Shown here piece after piece: positions 11,070 to 23,557 of a DNA stretch of 64,000 nucleotides. Numbering within the stretch: the stretch's first letter is position 1; every line of letters begins with the position of its first letter. The stretch is from Ctena decussata (taxonomy: Eukaryota; Mollusca; Bivalvia; Lucinida; Lucinidae). A program made the translations under genes and the position numbers. The stretch lies in NCBI GenBank assembly GCA_963989385.1, contig OZ022511.1, forward strand, positions 28,886,503 through 28,950,502, read 5' to 3'. The notes below the pieces were generated by a model that saw nothing but the letters and a program-made list of their open reading frames with translations, had not been told where the DNA came from and did no database searches.

Positions 11070-12690
11070 TGTTCTTTTCGCGTAGTAAGCAACACTTTGG
11101 CTAACAACACTATATATTTATACCATCACCCGCCTGGTTGGGTGGAATCTTAACTCTATTGAATAGTAAACACCAAAGACACCAAAGACAAAGATGGATG
11201 GATGACTTGCGATTTTAAGTCCTTTTCAACAGCATTTCAGTCATATCAGGACGATAATGAAAGGCTGTATGCAATGGAAAGGTCGGAAAGATTCTCAAGC
11301 TGGGGTCGAACCTGGTCCGCTAGATCAGTAGGCCAGCGCTTAACCCACTCACTTACCGGGGCTCATACCAAAGGCAAAGAGACAGACACACAACAAAAGT
11401 ATTCAAATAAACAGTCAGAGATACACATGACCAAAGAAAACTTGTTTCAGCTATCCGATCTTAAAGAAACTAAGACCATCAAGATTGATTAATTAACCAA
11501 CAATAATATGCATCAACCTGGACGAGACCATAAACCAGGCACATGACGTCCTAATGACGACGCACTGACATCGATGTGACGTCACCATGTCGCATCGAAG
11601 CTAATATGACGTCATTTCCACGTCATGTGCCTGCCGGGAAGATGCTTTTCATAAAATGTATAACTGAGCTCCATGTTAAAATAGACAATCGCTACTTATC
11701 TCATCATTTGCTTTAACACGTAGCCACACAATCAATAGCGGGAAATATATTGAATCGTATAGGAAAGACACGTTTCATACGATTATATTATAAAAACATC
11801 AATTAACACCGACTTTTCACGCGTACAGATTCTTAAAATTCAAATCTTCTTCAGCGTTTAATGATATTTTTCATAATTTTATTTTAATATTAAATTGGGG
11901 GATTTTTAAGTTGCAAACATAACCCCTCAAATGGCATACTTATATATTAAATTACACTAAAAAAGGCAGGGGGCATCTCTATTTATATCGCGAGATCATT
12001 TTTTAATGCAAATTTACTTATTTTATGCAAACGGATTCGAAATCTGCAATAATTATTCATTCTTTTGATATATCTTTTAACGCGAAACGTTAAAAAAATG
12101 GAGAATTCAACTATATTTGTAAATTATTTGATGTTTTTGCGCGAAAACCCCACAGTCCACCAATATATCTACTTACTAACAAAATAACGATTTGTCAAAT
12201 GAATGGAATTAATTTGCTGGTGTCTAAAAAGAGTTTAAACAGTGGTACAATAAAAGGTTCTCCCTGTGGCACACGAGAAACAAGTGGATGGTTGATATGT
12301 GGTGTTTGGGAGGAGAGGGGGGGGGGGGGGCGGGGGGGGTGAGAGGGCGTTTGAGGCAGCTGAGGGGGGGGGGGGGGTTATCGAATAGAAAGCTAGGGAA
12401 TTTTCGTTTCTCCAAATCTGGGTACCTTCCTTTTTTTGTTCTGAATAAAATTGAAAGGGGAATAACACTTGGTCTGAATCTTCCGGCTTTTTCTAACTGA
12501 GATCCAATTTTATTTACTTCATAATATGGTATTTTAAAATACGCACTTTATCCTTCAAAACATTTGTACTTTCAGTTTCTAAATATAGATGTGTTGTAAA
12601 ATCATGTAGCTTCTGTCCGAATGTATAACGGTTTATTATCAGTGTGTACATAAAGCAAATCTTTTAAAGTTGTGAGCTGTTTTATAGGTG
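11070..12690. repeat. Dispersed ~1.6-kb repeat, copy B (empty site)
   Basis: This is the near-identical partner of 5206-7640 without the 823-bp insertion. It includes an antisense SINE (11185-11370), a GACGTC MITE (11526-11641) and G-runs at 12308-12376 that are longer than those of copy A. Differences are single substitutions and homopolymer-length changes. The open frames at 12224-12500 are products of the G/C runs. Confidence 0.85.
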
Positions 12691-12699
12691 TGCAAATTA

Positions 12700-14960
12700 A
12701 AATCTTAAAAAGTTCCTTCAAGAGCAGAGAATACATACAGAAGTAGACACATGGGCCAGACTACGTAGTTTCGACTAATAAAGCCTCGTCAGTGACCCTG
12801 ACAATATCTGGTGACGAAAGCAGAAAAAAGCATACTGTAATTTCTAATTTTAATTGGAAAAAAAAAATTGCCCTGAATTCATCGACTGTATGAGAAGAGG
12901 AAATATTCTGCTGACTGTATCAGCTTGTTTGAGGCAGGCACTTGCTTCTACAAATCAAAATACACTGATAGGAGATTCTCGCCTCATTGGACCAGTAGAC
13001 CGGCGTTATGTTGAGGTGGCCCCGATGACACGCAGTGGTATGGCAGATCAAAAGTGCAAACAACGGGCTTCAGACACTGCCTTAAACTATCAAGGGGGCA
13101 GCGACTCAGTCATCATATTAATGTTTTTGAGGGCGACTTATTGCACCTACTAAACTCCGTTCATTGATTCTGAAACTGGGTTTTTCGCTGCTCATACTTT
13201 AATAATCTAATCAATCCAGGTAAGACTGTGCATAGTGACAAAACTCTACTTCCGCCGATTTTTCATCAAGGTCTCATGCACCTTAGCCTGGCGTCTGATG
13301 CTGCAGTTACGTGCACGAAACCGCAAATTTCAAAAACCTGTCCGCAAACTAAGACCATTTGATGAAAATTGACAGCCTAAAGTCATACATATTCACATAC
13401 ATTCCACGTGGGTATCACGCTGGTCATTCGGGTAATAATTGTTCGTACTCAAGCAAAGTCACACGAAGGACGATTCCAGAATTTCAGAAAAAAAGTTTTG
13501 AAGTCTGGCTACGTTTTTGTATTTTTAATAGAATAAAATCAAGTTACTGCTACCGCATGCGCTTCATTTTTCTAACAACGCTGGATTTAAGGATTGAAAA
13601 CCAGACCCAGTTTCTTTACCATATTTTGAACACTCATTCTGAGTCAGTTTGAAACTAGAGTTCCGCTGAATCCGGTGCTAGGCGTGGACAGTGTTGCACC
13701 ATTACATAACTGCGCATGAAAAGACTCAGTTATACAGAGCCTGCCATATTCCTTGCTTTCAAAGCGGCTTCATGTGTGGTAGACTGGCTAAGAAGGTGTG
13801 TGTTTGGGACGGGGTCATGTCCAGGGATGGCATTTTGGGTTGTAGGCTAAATGAGGGGAGGGGTTGTTGGTAGTGTGGGGGATTCAGTAGCTGATTCAGA
13901 GGGGGTTCGAGGGTTCAAACGAACCCCCTTCTCAGCCCAAATTATCTTATTTTCATGGGGAATTTCAGGAAAAATTGGTGAAACTGCATAAATCGAACCC
14001 CCCTCAGCTAATTTGAACCCCCTATCCAAAATTCCAGGATCCGCCCCTGGGATATTAAACTATATAATCTCTTTAGAAGGGATGGGGTGGGGGAGGAGTA
14101 GACTAATTGAATGCTGATTGTAAGAAGTTTGAGAGGTGTACGATTTTGTCCTTGTATTTAACTTTGCAATTCTAACTCAATATTGGTAATATACGTTTTG
14201 GAACTTCAGAACTTTATTACATACTGTGGACAGCTGTAATATTTGCGTTAAGATAGCGCCAGTGAGCATCATTACGTCGCAATGACGTTGATTTTTTTAG
14301 TTGATTTGATTTGTTGCTTAGGTCATTCCGGGACGGTCAATTAACCTAACCACACTATTCCTGGGCAGGCTTAGACCTCCTAAGCGGTTAACAAGTACTA
14401 AGTGCACACACTTTCGCCAGTAACTAATAACTGCCCTTCTCAGCGGAAGGAGAAACGAAAGTATGTGGCCACGACGTTGATATGACGTCGGGTAGATGTT
14501 GTTTGCCGATGGCGAAGGACTATGATGAAACACTGAAAACCTTGTCCAGTGTGAATTTATGCGGTGTGATCAATTTCAAATCGAGTCAGAGTTACGCAGA
14601 TGATTAGCTTGTTGTCACGCTGACTGATTTCGCACGCGCAGAACATGTGGTAAAATACTAACCCCACCCGTACACAAAACTATTTATAGCGACCACTTTA
14701 TAAATATTAAAAGGCGTTTCCAACCTGTCTAATGGACTCACTTTCAGATTGAAAATCTGTTATTTGCACTTTCGTGCAGGTAAGCCCAGCACCATACGAA
14801 GGGCAGAGTCAAAGGACACATTGATGAGAAATCGGCGGAAGTCTAGCATTATCACTATGCACAGTCTTACCTGAATTGATAAGATAATAAGAGTATGAGC
14901 AGCGAAAACCCCAGTTTATGAATGAATAAACGGAGTTTAATAGGTATCGTGAAAATATTC
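12700..14960. repeat. Mixed repeat fragments, no gene
   Basis: 12710-12800 is an inverted relative of the 36.1-37.0-kb tandem repeat (shared TAGTCTGGCCCAT and CTTGAAGGAACT). About 13140-13275 is an inverted copy of about 14815-14945 (shared GTAAGACTGTGCATAGTGA). 13890-14050 is a repeat with GAACCCCC blocks at both ends. 14262-14510 has broken GACGTC MITE pieces around an insertion. No reading frame here is convincing. Confidence 0.6.
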
Positions 14961-15104
14961 CAAAGGGTATTCAAGTAACAGAGAGGACATACGTGATAAT
15001 CAACATGACTTGTTCTACATAACTGAGTTGCAACACAACAAAACCAACCAAGTGGCATGTCCGCCGAGCAAAGAATCAGATCAGTCTGGGCATCGGTATG
15101 ATGA

Positions 15105-15240
15105 GAGGATGATAATGAAAGGCTTTGATCAATGGAACCCCGTTTAAGGTTTGGAAATATTTCCTCTCCAGCGGGTCTCGAACTCGGAACCGCTAGACCA
15201 GCAGGCCAGCGCTTAACCTACTGAGCTACCGGGGCTCCTG
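15105..15240 (-). mobile_element. tRNA-derived SINE, antisense
   Basis: On the minus strand it reads GGAGCCCCGGTAGCTCAGTA then GGTTAAGCGCTGGCCTGC, with an intact tRNA-like A box, and GAGTTCGAGACCCGC as the B box. The body with a CCATTGATCAAAGCC-like segment follows. Directly upstream, 15019-15095 is a fragment of the GAGCCGCG foldback element. Confidence 0.75.
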
Positions 15241-15349
15241 TTTAAAGCATAAACTTAAAAACTGAATGAAAGCGAGGGTTGTCATTTATATACTCGACAC
15301 ATTTTCATGACCAGATCTACAAAACCGTAAATTCTCAGTAGTGTTTAAG

Positions 15350-16972
15350 GTGAGGTGGGAGTAATTCAGCGCCGCCGTGCGGCAGTACCTGCCACTACGT
15401 TACGTAATGACGTCAAACGTTCCGTTTGATAAAAACAAGATGGCGTCAAAGTTAGCCGCTTCTGTGATCACTACATGGTCTGCCCACAAAATGCAAGGAG
15501 ACTGAGGGATGGGTGAAATTCAAAGGAAATAGAAAGTGCCGTAGAGAAGCAACTGAAAAAAAGTATAGTTTTCCGTGCGGAAGACAACGTGCGGGATAGC
15601 TGACAGTTTTTTTTATCAGTTTGTTAGACGGAGTTCGCAGCTGTTGACTGCATGCAATAATTTCATTACAAATTTTCATACAACAAGGCCTTGTGAAATT
15701 AAATCCAGAATCGTACAATGAGTAGTCAGATCACTGTCTACACTTAGACCACGCACTTTACAGTTAACATGGTAGCAGCCATAGACAGACGTTTTCATAC
15801 CACATACACTTGAAATACTAATCAGCAAAATTTCAGTTATATTAAAAATTCTAACACTATTCCTAGCATTTGCATAACGCCAGGCAGTTGTAACAACGTC
15901 GATGCAATGTCGTCAGAATATTTTATCGACGTTGATAGGATAATTCAACGATCAGTTCTGTCAATGAGCTAAAAACAATGTGGCGTTTGTTTTTCCTGGC
16001 CTTTCTTTCACTTTTCTGTCTTTCATTTCTTCTTTCTGTTTCAAGTGTGTATCAAAGAGTCGTTTTATTGTATCTCCTAGACACTAAAGTGAATCCAAGC
16101 TGCCTATCATTTTTACAGAGAGAGAGAGAGAGAGGGTCGCCGAAGTCCAGTCGTTGGAACGCTAGGTTATAGTGCAGACTATTATAGGTTCTTTCTTGCG
16201 TCGGGTCAGGAACTGGAAAAGTTGACTCGCTTACAATGTACAAACGACATGTGGACAACGGAATTGTTCAAATGTCATAACACATGGACGCCCGCTCTAG
16301 TTGTTGCTTCTGAGAGTTTGTCAACTCGATGCGCGTCAACTGTATGGGAGGGCATAACGGCAATGTTTTCGATTTTTTTAAAACTAAAATAATAGTTAGT
16401 TAAGACGGCTTATGCAGAGATTGAGGGAAAAGCATTACAGCTGGCTTCATCCTGCACTTTCCCGACGATGACAATCACGAGTGATGAAAGTCCCAGGCAA
16501 ATTTTGCCGGTAGCCTACAAAAAGCGACAACTGATACGTGGCGCGTAAAGTGAGTAACGTTAACGTCACTATGCACAACGTTAACATTTCAGTCTAAAGA
16601 GAGGGTAAGCTGGACATTTTATGCACATTAGCTCGAAAGTTAAGTCGGCGACCAACTATTTTTATTGCTTTAATATAAACTTCTGTCCCATACTGTGTTA
16701 GTTTTTGAAGAAAAAAATGTGTTTTGTTTTCTCAGAATGAAGGTTTTTATCAAAGAGTGACGAGCAAAAAAGTGCGTTTTCCATAGGACGCCATTATAAC
16801 GTCGGGTCGAAAAAGTGGAAAAATTGACGTTTTTGAGGTCAGATATCTTGAAAACGACATCGGCGACCCCCCCTTTTTTATTACAATTTCTGAAAGAGGG
16901 ACTAAAAATGTACAATAAAAGGAAGTATGAATAAAATCATGTGTTTTGTCAATTACTCCCACCTCACCTAAA
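15350..16972. mobile_element. 1.6-kb element with 18-19-bp TIRs
   Basis: The left end GGTGAGGTGGGAGTAATT is exactly inverted at the right end AATTACTCCCACCTCACC. The flanks are A/T-rich (TTTA on the left, TAAAG on the right). Inside lie a short GA microsatellite near 16120, a GTCG-rich part and several short frames on both strands (15452-15718, 16052-16258, 16670-16915), none with a recognisable transposase motif. It is probably a non-autonomous DNA transposon. Confidence 0.65.
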
Positions 16973-17074
16973 GATAAGACGTGGACACGAAACAGCTGCT
17001 TAAATCATTATGGAGAAATAAAAAGTATGAAAGCTACACTTGTCATTCTTGTACGCGACATATAATCACGACCT

Positions 17075-17318
17075 GGGCCCATGGTTATAACCCTATTTCA
17101 TGATCAACTCAGTTGAGCATGCAAATTGAAACCCGTATTATGTAAATCCTATGCAATTTGCTGAGGTGTTTATTTTTTACAGTGCTTGTTTTTTTCACAT
17201 ACTTTCTCTTTAGGAAGGCATAAAACAAGTTTGGTTTAGTATTTTGAATTTTATTCAAAATTAAAAATTGAGCACAATCTCAGCTGAGCATGACAAAAAG
17301 TTTTATAACCTCGGGGCC
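17075..17318. mobile_element. GGTTATAAAAC/CAGCTGAGCATGA MITE, copy 1
   Basis: The left end GGGCCCATGGTTATAACC mirrors the right end GGTTATAAAACTTTTTGTCA (read inverted) with GGCCCC. Subterminal CTCAGTTGAGCATG and CTCAGCTGAGCATG are also mirrored. A second copy is at 27151-27405, and a shorter relative with the same TATAAAAC ends is at 29029-29180. Confidence 0.7.
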
Positions 17319-17382
17319 TTTTCTACATAACAGCGGAGTATCATGGAAACGTATCAAAGAATTTTCAAGTTACGGGAGGAGC

Positions 17383-17530
17383 GGCGGTAGTGTAGTTGAT
17401 TACGTGCTGGACTACCAATCCGGGGGTCCCAGGTTCGATCACTCGTTTCTCCAGTCTTTCGGATAAGACCTTTACACTAAGATCTCGTCTTCGTATGACC
17501 TATGTGGTGATGGGACGTTATACCTGAGGT
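17383..17530 (+). mobile_element. tRNA-derived SINE (GCGGTAGTGTAG type)
   Basis: The head GCGGCGGTAGTGTAGTTGAT gives an A-box-like region and GGTTCGATCAC a B box. The body TCTTTCGGATAAGACCTTTA then TGGTGATGGGACGTTA follows. Partial relatives are at 21700-21830 (TCTTTCGGATGAGACTTTAA) and 22940-23010 (GGGACGTTAAACCC). This is a different family from the CCGGTAGCTCAG SINEs. Confidence 0.7.
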
Positions 17531-19460
17531 CACCCACTCACTAAAGTTACAAAACTGACATGAATTTGACAAAATAGCATCAAAGGGGAGATAACTTGAT
17601 GAGTTTGAAAGTGAGAGTTGTCATTCTTATACGCGACATGAGAGTTGTCATTCGTAAACACACTTATACATCTAGTCATGGCCTGATCTGCATTACTTTA
17701 ACGTATCACGAAACTATTCTAAAGGGTTCAAGAGTTATTGTTCGAAATAAATAAACATCACAGACAGAAAAAACATTCTATAAAGTCTGCTAACCAACAA
17801 GGTGTTTGCAATATTTACTGATCATTTCTCGTAAGCTGAATGGGTATTCCTCATTTTTCCTACCTTTTTACAAGCGGGAACAATTTTCTTGACTTCCTGT
17901 TTGCTTATCTGGAGGATGAACACTTAAAAAAAAAAAAAAAAAAGAGTGTGATTTACTGAAAGGAAAGAATTTGCTTATAGCGGAGCAAATTCTTTCATTT
18001 AAGAACAGACTCCCATTGAGAAGGGAGGGAAAGAAAACAACAACAAAAAAACAACAGTAGAACCGTGCCCCAAACCCCTCCCCATCTCCCGCCACCTGCG
18101 AAATTTACCCATACCCTTTAGAATTAGTATAAATGATAATACTTAGACGGTATTGAGGTTTAAGGTACAAATGTATCTTAAAATGCCATATTTACTCTTG
18201 ATATTCGACGCGTTGTTCAAAGTTAACAGTGCAGACCCAGATCAAGCTGCTCGTCATTTTCTATCATGACCTGGCAGGACCACTTGGCATAGACTTATCC
18301 TAATTTGGATGAGGAATAGGCCATTACAGAAATAAGTGAGATTCAAAGATCTTTAGGGTAAATATAATAATTATTATTGATCTCTGTTATTGATTTTGAA
18401 TTGAATGGACATGTGCGCGCGGTAAATTATCGGTGGCCAGATCAGCCTGCGCGTTATGCAGTAGCAAGTTGATGTCCCAGGAGCCTGCACTTTCTCACTG
18501 TACAGATTCCTCAAGCTTCACAAATTGCAACAGGAAACACTCTAATCAGACTCCGAATATGCCCAAAGCGATTTGTGGTATCCTTACCTGATTACGGTAG
18601 CTTTTCACCTGCTGTCAGTCCCTCATTGATCCGACTGGTACCCAGCGTGTATTGAATAAATACACATAATGTAAATATAAATATGACAAACTTTTTGTGT
18701 CAGCAGTTTAGACATCAGTCGAGGTAAGCAGAATTTTCTCCTTCTTTAGATTTAAATCTATTTACATTTAAAGAAGAGTCCTAGTAGGCCTACCAGAAGC
18801 CTACTATAACCGCTTATAATGTGTCGTTAATAATTGTTAAACTAATTAGATTTATATTAATATAAATTTATTACCTTGTTACTGAACCCGTTACTGAATG
18901 GAATCATTTTATTGTATTGTGCAATCCTTTATTCTGAAACTGCTCTCCTATCATGGAAATTGGAGGCGTTGAAGCAGTGCAGTTGCAGATATATACCGTG
19001 TAGGGAGTTGTCTTAATTATTTAGCCTCTATCTTCAGAGAAGCGCGTTTCCTTTAACCAGGGCTTAACGGTAAGTCATGTACGTGATACAATTGTCGAGC
19101 TGATACTACTGTCGATTGTCTTGGTCGACGGCCAGGTCGACAACACCGGTAGGGAAGGCCAGGGGAGGGGGCGGTGTAGGGGAGGGTACTCAGTATTTTT
19201 TGTTGTGACCCAATGCGTACTGTATTGAGTGTTCAGTTGAATCATTCTTTACTCCCATAATATGAGATATCGGGTATTCTGACGTCCATATTTTATGTTT
19301 TATGCTGATGTTTACATTTTTACTTTCATTGAATTCCCGGTCACTCTCCAAGAAATGAAAATGAAACTAGAAATGAAAATGTCAGAATAAAAATAGGAAT
19401 AATAAAATGAAATATTAAATAAGAGAGTGACAAGTTTTATGTTATAGAACTAATCATTCT
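17531..19460. other. Non-coding stretch, nothing recognised
   Basis: No supported gene. There is an A-run near 17926-17942 followed by a hairpin-like GAAAGAATTTGCT/AGCAAATTCTTTC (17960-17997). The remainder is AT-rich single-copy-looking DNA. The open frame at 17868-18095 (-) is driven by T/F-rich composition. Confidence 0.4.
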
Positions 19461-19464
19461 TTAG

Positions 19465-19540
19465 TGGCTTAAACGCTTGCCTGCTGACCTAGCGGCCCCT
19501 GGTTCGATCCCAGCTGCAGGCGGAAATAGTTTCAGCCGTA
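19465..19540 (+). mobile_element. SINE head fragment
   Basis: GTGGCTTAAACGCTTGCCTG and GGTTCGATCCCAGCTGC resemble tRNA-like A and B boxes, then GCGGAAATAGTTTCAGCCG as in the copy at 29175. The body is cut off at about 19557, where the inverted repeat begins. Confidence 0.6.
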
Positions 19541-19557
19541 GACGACCTTCATTCTGG

Positions 19558-20256
19558 ACGAGTCATTTATTGTCAGGTGGTGGTGGGGGGGGGGGGGGGG
19601 TCGGTACATTTAGGGGAGTAGGGGAGGGGGTCGGAATTTGTTTTGGTGATGTGCTGGGGGGGGGGGACGGAAATCAATAATGCTCGGAGCAGGGGGGGGG
19701 GTCATATATTTTATTTGGCATATTCGGGGGGGGGGGGGTCAGAATTCTTCCATCAGTCTTTATTTTTAAAAATGTCTCAGCTTCACCCCCTGTCTTTCAT
19801 ACTCAGAACTTAAAGACATTTATGGCAATGATGCACACAAATTTGGTCTGCTTCATATAAAAAAAAATCTTTTCATTGATTTGCTAGGAGAAAAGTATGA
19901 AAGTGTCTATAAAAATCATGTCGAGTAGATGATTTTGTTCTCAATTAAGTTTAATGCCTGCATTTGTGATACCACCTCTCCAGGTGCCTTTTCATCAGCA
20001 AAACTACTGTGGCTTCTGGTGGCGGCGCCACCAGACCCCTTCCACCCAGAGGCCCAATTAATATTATAAAAAGTTATAATTATTAGGCATTCGACAAACA
20101 GATATCTGTATGGCCACTAGCAGAAAGAAATTGCAAGAAATGCAGACAAAGTTAAAAAAGACCATGATTAATTAACCTGTTAGAATAAGAAAATGTTCTT
20201 TGTGTTTCATACAGGTTTTTATTGAGGTCAGTCTGACATAAAATAGGTAAATATGG

Positions 20257-20315
<59 letters not shown>

Positions 20316-21533
20316 AGGGTAGCTGGGATTGGGGGGAGGGTCATAAATTTTTTTGTCACCTATCTGGGGCGGGGGGGGGGGGGTACCTCCCATCCTTCTC
20401 ATATGACTGAAATGGCCTGAAAATGCAGATTGCAAACTTTTGTTTTAAAAATACTTCCTATCCGCCATACATCCTGATCTCGCCAAACAACGTCATCAGG
20501 AAGTAAATTTCTTGTATATGTATTAACCACTCCAACTCTGAAGAAGTACGCATTTTTATTCACTCAGTTAAAGTATCAATAGTCCTACGAGTGGTAACGT
20601 CTAAAAACAAGTCGTTATGAAAAACGCTTCAGCCTTCACGTTTGATGATGAAATGTAGGTTGATGTGCATATATAGAGACATGTAATGGACGAGTCATTT
20701 ATTATCCGGAGGGGGGCGTTCATTTTCATATGGTTCACTAAAATTTTCCCGCCCCCCCCCAGTCTCACCAGAATTATTTTCCCGCCCCCACCCCCCTAAA
20801 AAATGGGGGACAAAGAATTTTATGACCCCCCATCCAAGCATCCCAGCTACCCTTCACACACACATACCATATTACCTATTTTATGTCAGACTGACCTCAA
20901 TAAAAATCTGTATGACACACAAAGAACATTTTCTTATTCTAACAGGCTAATAATCATGGCCTGTTTAAACTTTGTCTGCATTTCTTGCACTTCTGCCTAT
21001 GGCCATCGAGAAATCTGTTTTATCGAATGCTTATAATTATAATTGTTAATAATATCAATTGGGCTTCTGGGGGTCTGGGGGCGCAGCCACAGTTGATTTG
21101 CTGATGACAAGGCACCTGGAGAGCTGATATCACAAACGCATGCATTAAATTTAATTGAGAACAAAATCATCTGCTCGACATGATTTTTAGACACTTTCAT
21201 ACTGTTCTTCCAGCAAATTCATGAAAAGATGAAGCTGCCCAAGTTTCGTGTGTCATTCCCATAAATGTTTTTAAGTTTTGAGTTTGAAAGACAAGAGTCT
21301 GAAATAGGAGTATTGGGAGTCTGGGGAGTCCCCATGAAGATGAGAAATTTTTAAAAATGAAAACTGATGGAAGAATTCTGACCCCCAATACGCCTAATAA
21401 AATATGTGACCTCCCCTGCTCCAAGGCCTATTAATTTCCGCCCCCCAGTACTTCACTTAAAAAAAGTCCGACCCCCCTCCCCCCCCCCCCAAAAAAAAAT
21501 GTACCTCCCCCATCTGATAATAAATGACTCGCC
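19558..21533. repeat. Large inverted repeat with ~0.7-0.8-kb arms
   Basis: Left arm 19558-20395 and right arm about 20800-21533 are mirror images. GACGAGTCATTTATT at 19558 pairs with AATAAATGACTCGC near 21520; TCAGAATTCTTCCATCAGT near 19740 pairs with its complement near 21365; GGTCAGTCTGACATAAAATA at 20226 pairs with its complement near 20880. The spacer is about 400 bp. The arms hold G-runs (19580-19740, 20367-20382), C-runs (20752, 21474) and a TG microsatellite at 20257-20312. Several MAEs of DNA transposons have this form, but no coding capacity is seen. Confidence 0.75.
20257..20314 (+). repeat. (TG)n/(GA)n microsatellite
   Basis: About 23 TG dinucleotides are followed by GAGAGAGAGA. 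It lies in the left arm of the inverted repeat. The right arm has only CACACACA at this point, so the tract expanded or contracted after the arms formed. Confidence 0.9.
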
Positions 21534-21699
21534 CCTAACTGCAAATTAGGGGATATATGTTTTTTAAAACATGACATATCACTCCACAAAATACAAATCT
21601 TCTTTTCTGGTTCCCTGTCGCGCAATGGTATATAAACAAATGCGGTACATAAAATGGGGGCCCCACGCCCGTAAATTGTATTTTTACCATTTCATTCTA

Positions 21700-22595
21700 G
21701 TTTACGATATCGATAGTGGATAACACTCCGGACTACCAATAAAGGGGTCGCAAGATCGATCCCCCGCTTCTCCGGTCTTTCGGATGAGACTTTAAAGACC
21801 TGGATTTTTGTCATTAGTAAGTTATGTAATCCTTATCTAATCCAATAAACAACCTCCTCTGGCTAGCCTGTCTTCTCTAGACCAGTGTCCCAGCAGTCTC
21901 TTTGGGAGGCCCAAAATGGGGGAAATCAATAACAGAGATACCGTGATTTAATTTCAAAATTAGATGTAGAAAAACATTTTTGATACATATATTCTAGTAA
22001 TGTTTACAAAATCTTAAGTTCACATCTATCCCTTTTCACAATCAAAATCCATTATTAGAGAAGCGAAAATAAAATTATATACTCTGTGGAAACAAAATAT
22101 TGATAATGATAAATCCATAATTGACAAATCACAGTCTATAACCAACAAAACTACAGTGTCAGTTCTTGTAAAAACAAATGAACTTTGACCAATTCACAGT
22201 TTCAAACGGTGTCAAAAAAGTATAATGTCACAAAACTGATCAAAACACAGGTTTCGCAATTTAATTAAACTGAAGTCTTTTGGGTCTCTGAAGTGATCCT
22301 TGAAACAAACTTTCATCTTCAAATCTTGCATATTTTCTTGTGAGATTATAATAATGGCTAATGTATTGAATTACTGAGCACTTGACTTACTTCACAAAAA
22401 ATATAAAAAACAGATAAAAAGAAAATAGATAAAAATAAGTAAATAAAATTTAAGAAAGTAAAATTGAAAATAACATATCAAAAATATACATAAAAAAAAT
22501 AAATAAAGTAGTTAGTTAGTGATAATACATGAAAATATTTGTGAAATATATTCAATTTTCAATTATTTTATTTTCTTTCTTCCTTAAGTTCTTTT

Positions 22596-22629
<34 letters not shown>

Positions 22630-23040
22630 ATGTTTTCTGTTTTCTATTTTTCTTTTCTGTCTTTCTTTTCTTTTTCTTTCTTTCTTTTAAATCAATATTT
22701 GAGTATTCTTTGACTGATAATCAGCCAATTATAGTTTCCAAATTATAGAATATATTGTTCTAATCTCTTACATTTTGACCGATGCATGAATTTATCCCAC
22801 TGGGGCCCCTCAGGCAGGCAGTGATTTCAGCACTGCATTGTTTTATGGTCCCTGATTAGGAGGTGCCTTTGATTTTCTTATCACTTGTTTATTGGAGGGG
22901 ATTAGTTTGGGGGGCCAAAATAATAGAACAAAATTCAGGCCTTTAAACCGCGATCCCGTCTCCATATGACCTCGTTGTTTGTGGGACGTTAAACCCGAGT
23001 TCACTAACTACGATATCGATAGTAGGTCATTTTAGTTGCC
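21700..23040. repeat. SINE fragments and AT-rich DNA with poly-T
   Basis: 21700-21830 is a SINE related to 17383. 22936-23040 is another fragment (GATATCGATAGTA appears in both). Between them is strongly AT-rich DNA with a T-run of about 35 at 22594-22628 and flanking TTTCTTTC simple sequence. No gene signal. Confidence 0.55.
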
Positions 23041-23557
23041 CACTGAAATGACCCGAATTTAGTTTATTCGTCAATGTTTTTTATGTGAAATTCAATTTGG
23101 TCAGAGTTGGTTAATCAAGTTCATTTTCAATGACGGGCCTGCAGCGATACCCCACGATAAAACATTTCATGCTCATAAAGCAACGGGGCCTTTAACCCAA
23201 GTTGTTTCGTTGGTGAGTTCCTTGCTTTCGAAGGAAATCTTCACAGAAGTTACCTATGCCTTGATACATTAGCCACACCATAACAGAACAGAACAGTGGA
23301 AAGGGATTGTTTCGAAGTCCTCTGTGATGCCTCAACGGCCGTGTATCGTTTTGCGATAGAATACAAACGTTTTGAAAGATTTAAAAGATAAATCTGAGAA
23401 AATAAAATATCCCTTATTTGTCTTCAGATAGTCCGTCTTTGCTATAGTTTTAATACAGTTTACCCCTCCCACACCCACAACCTCCACCCCTGCCCATGAA
23501 CCCATGGCCAGCTTATTCAAAATGCGGCTTAAATACAATATTTTTTTTCTGCGCCAG

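Noticed and set aside
12224..12500. Proline- or glycine-rich frames on both strands
   Set aside because: They are produced by G/C homopolymers whose lengths differ between the two repeat copies.
15452..15718. 88-codon minus-strand frame as a transposase remnant of the 1.6-kb TIR element
   Set aside because: No DDE/DDD or DNA-binding motif could be seen.
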